From contig NC_092565.1 of the NCBI RefSeq assembly GCF_037975245.1, forward strand, positions 1,496,499 through 1,560,498: 64,000 nt of DNA, written 5' to 3'. The DNA comes from Apostichopus japonicus (lineage: Eukaryota > Echinodermata > Holothuroidea > Aspidochirotida > Stichopodidae). The position numbers and the translations under genes are program-made. The first letter of the stretch is position 1; every line of letters starts with the position of its first letter. Shown one piece after another: positions 60,751-64,000 of this stretch. A model generated the notes under the pieces. That model worked only from the letters and a program-made list of their open reading frames with translations. It was not told where the DNA came from and did not search any database.

Positions 60751-63700
60751 GCGACACCGATAATCGAATGTGCGAAACCGATCAATCGAATGTTCGGAAC
60801 CGATCAATCGGATGTGCGGCACCCATCAATCGAATTTGCCACACGCATCAATCGAATGTGTGACACCGATCAATCGAATGTTCGACACCGATCAATCGAA
60901 TATGAGACACCGATCGATCGAATGTGCGACACCGATCAATCAAATGTGCGGCACCCATCAATCGATGGTACGATACCCATTAATCGAATGTTCGACACTG
61001 ATCAATCGAATGTGCGACACCCATCAATCTAATGTGCAACACCGAACAATCGAATGTTCGACACCGATCAAACGAATGTGCGACACAGATCACACGAATG
61101 TGCGACACCGATCAATCGAATGTGCGACACCCATCAATCGAATGTTGACACCGATCAAGAGAATGTGCCACACCGATCAATCGAATGTACAGCACCGATA
61201 AATCGAATGTGCGACACGGATCACACGAATTTGCAACACCGATCAATCGAATGTACGGCACCGATCGATCGAATGTGCGACACCCATCAATCTAATGTGC
61301 GACACCGATAAATCGAATGTTCGACACGGATCAATCGAATGTACGATACCCATCAATCAAATGTTCGATACCCATCAATCGAATTTGCGACACCCATCAA
61401 TCGAATGTGCGACACCGATAATCGAATGTGCGACACCGATCAATCGAATGTTCGGCACCGATCAATCGAATGTTCGGCACCAATCAATCGAATCGAATGT
61501 TCGACACGGATCAATCGAATGTTAGACACCGATCAATCGAATGTTCGACACCGATCAATCGAATGTTCGGCACCAATCAATCGAATCGAATGTACGACAC
61601 CCATCAATCTAATGTGCAACACCGATCAATCGAATGTGCGACACTGATCAATCGAATGTGCGACACCCATCAATCGAATGTACGACACCCATCAATCTAA
61701 TGTGCAACACCGATCAATCGAATGTACGGCACCCATCAATCGAATTTGCGATACCCATCAATCGAATGTGCGACAGCGATAATCGAATGTGCGACACCGA
61801 TCAATCGAATGTTCGGCACAGATCAATCGGATGTGCGACATCAATCGAATGCATGACACCGATCAATCGAATGTGCGACACCGATAATCGAATGTGCGAC
61901 ACCGATTAATCGAATGTACGATACCCATTAATCGAATGTTCGACACAGATCAATCGAATGTGTGGCACCCATCAATCGAATGTGCGACACGGATCACAAG
62001 AATGTGCCAAACCGATCAATCGAATGTGCCGCATCGATAAATCGAATGTGCGACACGAATCACACGAATTTGCAACACCGATCAATCGAATGTGCGACAC
62101 CCATCAAGAGAATGTGCCACACCGATCAATCGAATGTGCGGCACCCATCAATCGAATTTGCCACACCGATCAATCGAATGTGCGACACCGATCAATCGAA
62201 TATTCGACACCGATAATCGAATGTGCGACACCCATCAATCGAATGTTCGACACCGATCAATCGAATGTGCGACACCGATAATCGAATGTGCGAAACCGAT
62301 CAATCGAATGTTCGGCACCGATCAATCGGATGTGCGGCACCCATCAATCGAATTTGCCACACGCATCAATCGAATGTGTGACACCGATCAATCGAATGTT
62401 CGACACCGATCAATCGAATGTGCGACACCGATCACACGAATGTGCCACCCCGATCAATCGAATGTTCGACACGGATCACACGAATGTGCGACACCGATCA
62501 ATCGAATGTGCGACACCCATCAATCGAATGTGCGACACCGATCAATCGAATGTTCGGCACAGATCAATCGGATGTGCGACATCAATCGAATGCATGACAC
62601 CGATCAATCGAATGTGCGACACCGATCAATCGAATGTGCGGCATCGATAAATCGAATGTGCGGCACCGATAAATTGAATTTGCCACACCGATCAATCGAA
62701 TGTACGGCACCGATCAATCGAATGTGCGGCTCCGATCAATCGAATGTGCGGCACCGATAAATCGAATGTGCGACACGGATCACACGAATGTGCGACACCG
62801 ATCAATCTAATATGCGACGCCATCAATCGAATGTGCGACACTGATCAATCGAATGTGCCACACGGATCAATCGAATGTTCGATACCCATTAATCGAATGT
62901 ACGATACCCATTAATCGAATGTTCGACACCGATCAATCGAATGTGCGACACCCATCAATCGAATGTGCGACACCTATCAATCGAATGTTCGGCACCGATC
63001 AATCGAATGTTCGACACCGATCAATCGAATGTTCGACACGGATCAATCGAATGTACGACACCGATCAATCGAATGTTCGACACAGATCAATCGAATGTAC
63101 GATACCCATTAATGAAATGTACGATACCCATCAATCGAATCTGCGACACCTATCAATCGAATGTGCGACACCGATAATAGAATGTGCGACACCGATCAAT
63201 CGACAGTTCGGCACCAATCAATCAGATGTGCGGCACCCATCAATCGAATTTGCCACACCCATCAATCGAATGTGTGACACCGATCAATCGAATGTTCGGC
63301 ACCAATCAATCGGATGTGCGGCACCCATCAATCGAATTTGCCACACCCATCAATCGAATGTGCGACACCGATCAATCGAATGTGCGTCACCGATCAATCG
63401 AATGTGAGACACCGATCAATCGAATGTGAGACACCGATCAATCGAATGTGAGACACCTATCAATCGTATGTGCGGCACCGATCAATCGAATGTGAGACAC
63501 CGATCAATCGAATGTGCGGCAACGATCAATCGAATGTGCGGCACCGATCAATCGAATGTTCGACACAGATCAATCGAATGTTTGACACCCATCAATCTAA
63601 TGTGCGACACCGAGCAATCGAATGTTCGACAGCGATCAATCGAATGAGCGACACGGATCACACGAATGTGCGACACCGATCAATCTAATGTGCGACACCC

Positions 63701-64000
63701 ATCAATCGAATGTGCGACACGGATCAATCGAATGTGCGACACCGATCAATCGAATGTTCGACACCGATCAATCGAATGTGCGACACGGATCAATCGAATG
63801 TGCGGCACCGATAAATCGAATGTGCGACACGGATCACACGAATGTGCCACCCCGATCAATTGAATGTGCGACACCGATCAATCGAATGTTCGACACCGAT
63901 CAATCGAATGTGCGGCACCGATCAATCGAATGTGCGGCACCGATCAATCGAATGTTTGTCACGGATCAATCGAATGTACGATACCCATTAATCGAATGTA

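Larger units (their letters stand above)
40349..64000. repeat. 22-bp satellite array, about 23.6 kb, runs off the window
   Basis: The monomer is 22 bp with core TGCGACACCGATCAATCG plus AATG; about 1,070 monomers fill the span. Variation is concentrated at fixed positions and linked, giving subtypes: A (GCGACACCGATCAATCG), B (TACGATACCCATTAATCG), C (GCGACACGGATCACACG), and shortened forms such as GCGACATCAATCG and ACCGATAATCG. Long stretches are duplicated almost exactly at distances of about 716, 1109, 2145, 2429 and 4425-4779 bp. The + strand monomer has no stop in any frame and 3 x 22 = 66 bp, so long Cys/His/Asn-rich forward frames appear throughout. On the minus strand the consensus contains TGA, so frames are short. 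Nothing suggests real coding. Confidence 0.97.

Noticed and set aside
40239-63863. More than a hundred forward open frames of 60-386 codons with Cys/His/Asn-rich repeats
   Set aside because: The 22-bp monomer has no stop in any + frame, and three monomers equal 22 codons, so every frame shows the same cyclic peptides. Duplicated arrays give duplicated frames. No splice, start or composition evidence supports translation.
40349-64000. CRISPR-like regular array
   Set aside because: Units are contiguous with no unique spacers, vary at internal positions, and the context is a eukaryotic gene.

Overview
This window looks like nuclear DNA of an animal, probably a marine invertebrate deuterostome such as an echinoderm; that placement is inference. 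The evidence is GT-AG introns of 1.4 to 16 kb, AT-rich non-coding DNA, a DIRS-type and a Kolobok-like transposon, and a multi-exon gene of the LCOR / Eip93F (E93, MBLK-1) family. There is no bacterial gene organisation.

One host gene can be supported. Five coding exons on the + strand (1321-1386, 17571-17656, 27856-27967, 29334-29547, 33659-35408) join with fully compatible splice phases into 741 codons plus a stop. They carry the N-terminal LCOR/E93 block with a C-x2-C pair, a PLDLS CtBP-binding motif and two psq-type helix-turn-helix domains. The first coding exon lies upstream of the window or was not recognised. The product should be a nuclear DNA-binding transcriptional cofactor.

The introns are loaded with repeats. 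Intron 1 holds a 64-bp array at the window start, a tetranucleotide microsatellite, decayed minus-strand exon-like pieces (6402-7939), and an old dispersed repeat (8345-16500). A DIRS retrotransposon (9062-14794) splits that repeat, and a TA-flanked DNA element (11096-12568) interrupts the DIRS. Intron 2 holds a G-rich minisatellite (18158-19383), a short inverted-repeat element (20194-21048), a TTAA-flanked Kolobok-like element with a THAP remnant (23270-25158) and a 27-bp array (26738-27176). Intron 3 holds a 30-bp array. Intron 4 starts with a 108-bp tandem repeat made from the exon 4/intron 4 boundary itself, followed by a ~118-bp array and an inverted copy of the intron-1 dispersed repeat.

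Downstream of the stop codon come three minisatellites (36471-37023, 37640-38014, 39549-40305). From about 40349 to the window end at 64000 there is one satellite array of 22-bp monomers. It has several monomer subtypes and large nested near-identical duplications. All the long forward open frames in this part are by-products of the satellite, not genes.

No self-contained new gene system was found. The points most worth a second look are the satellite and its higher-order structure, the splice-donor minisatellite, the three-level transposon nest, and dispersed repeats carrying nuclear-receptor half-site pairs inside a gene of the nuclear-receptor corepressor family.
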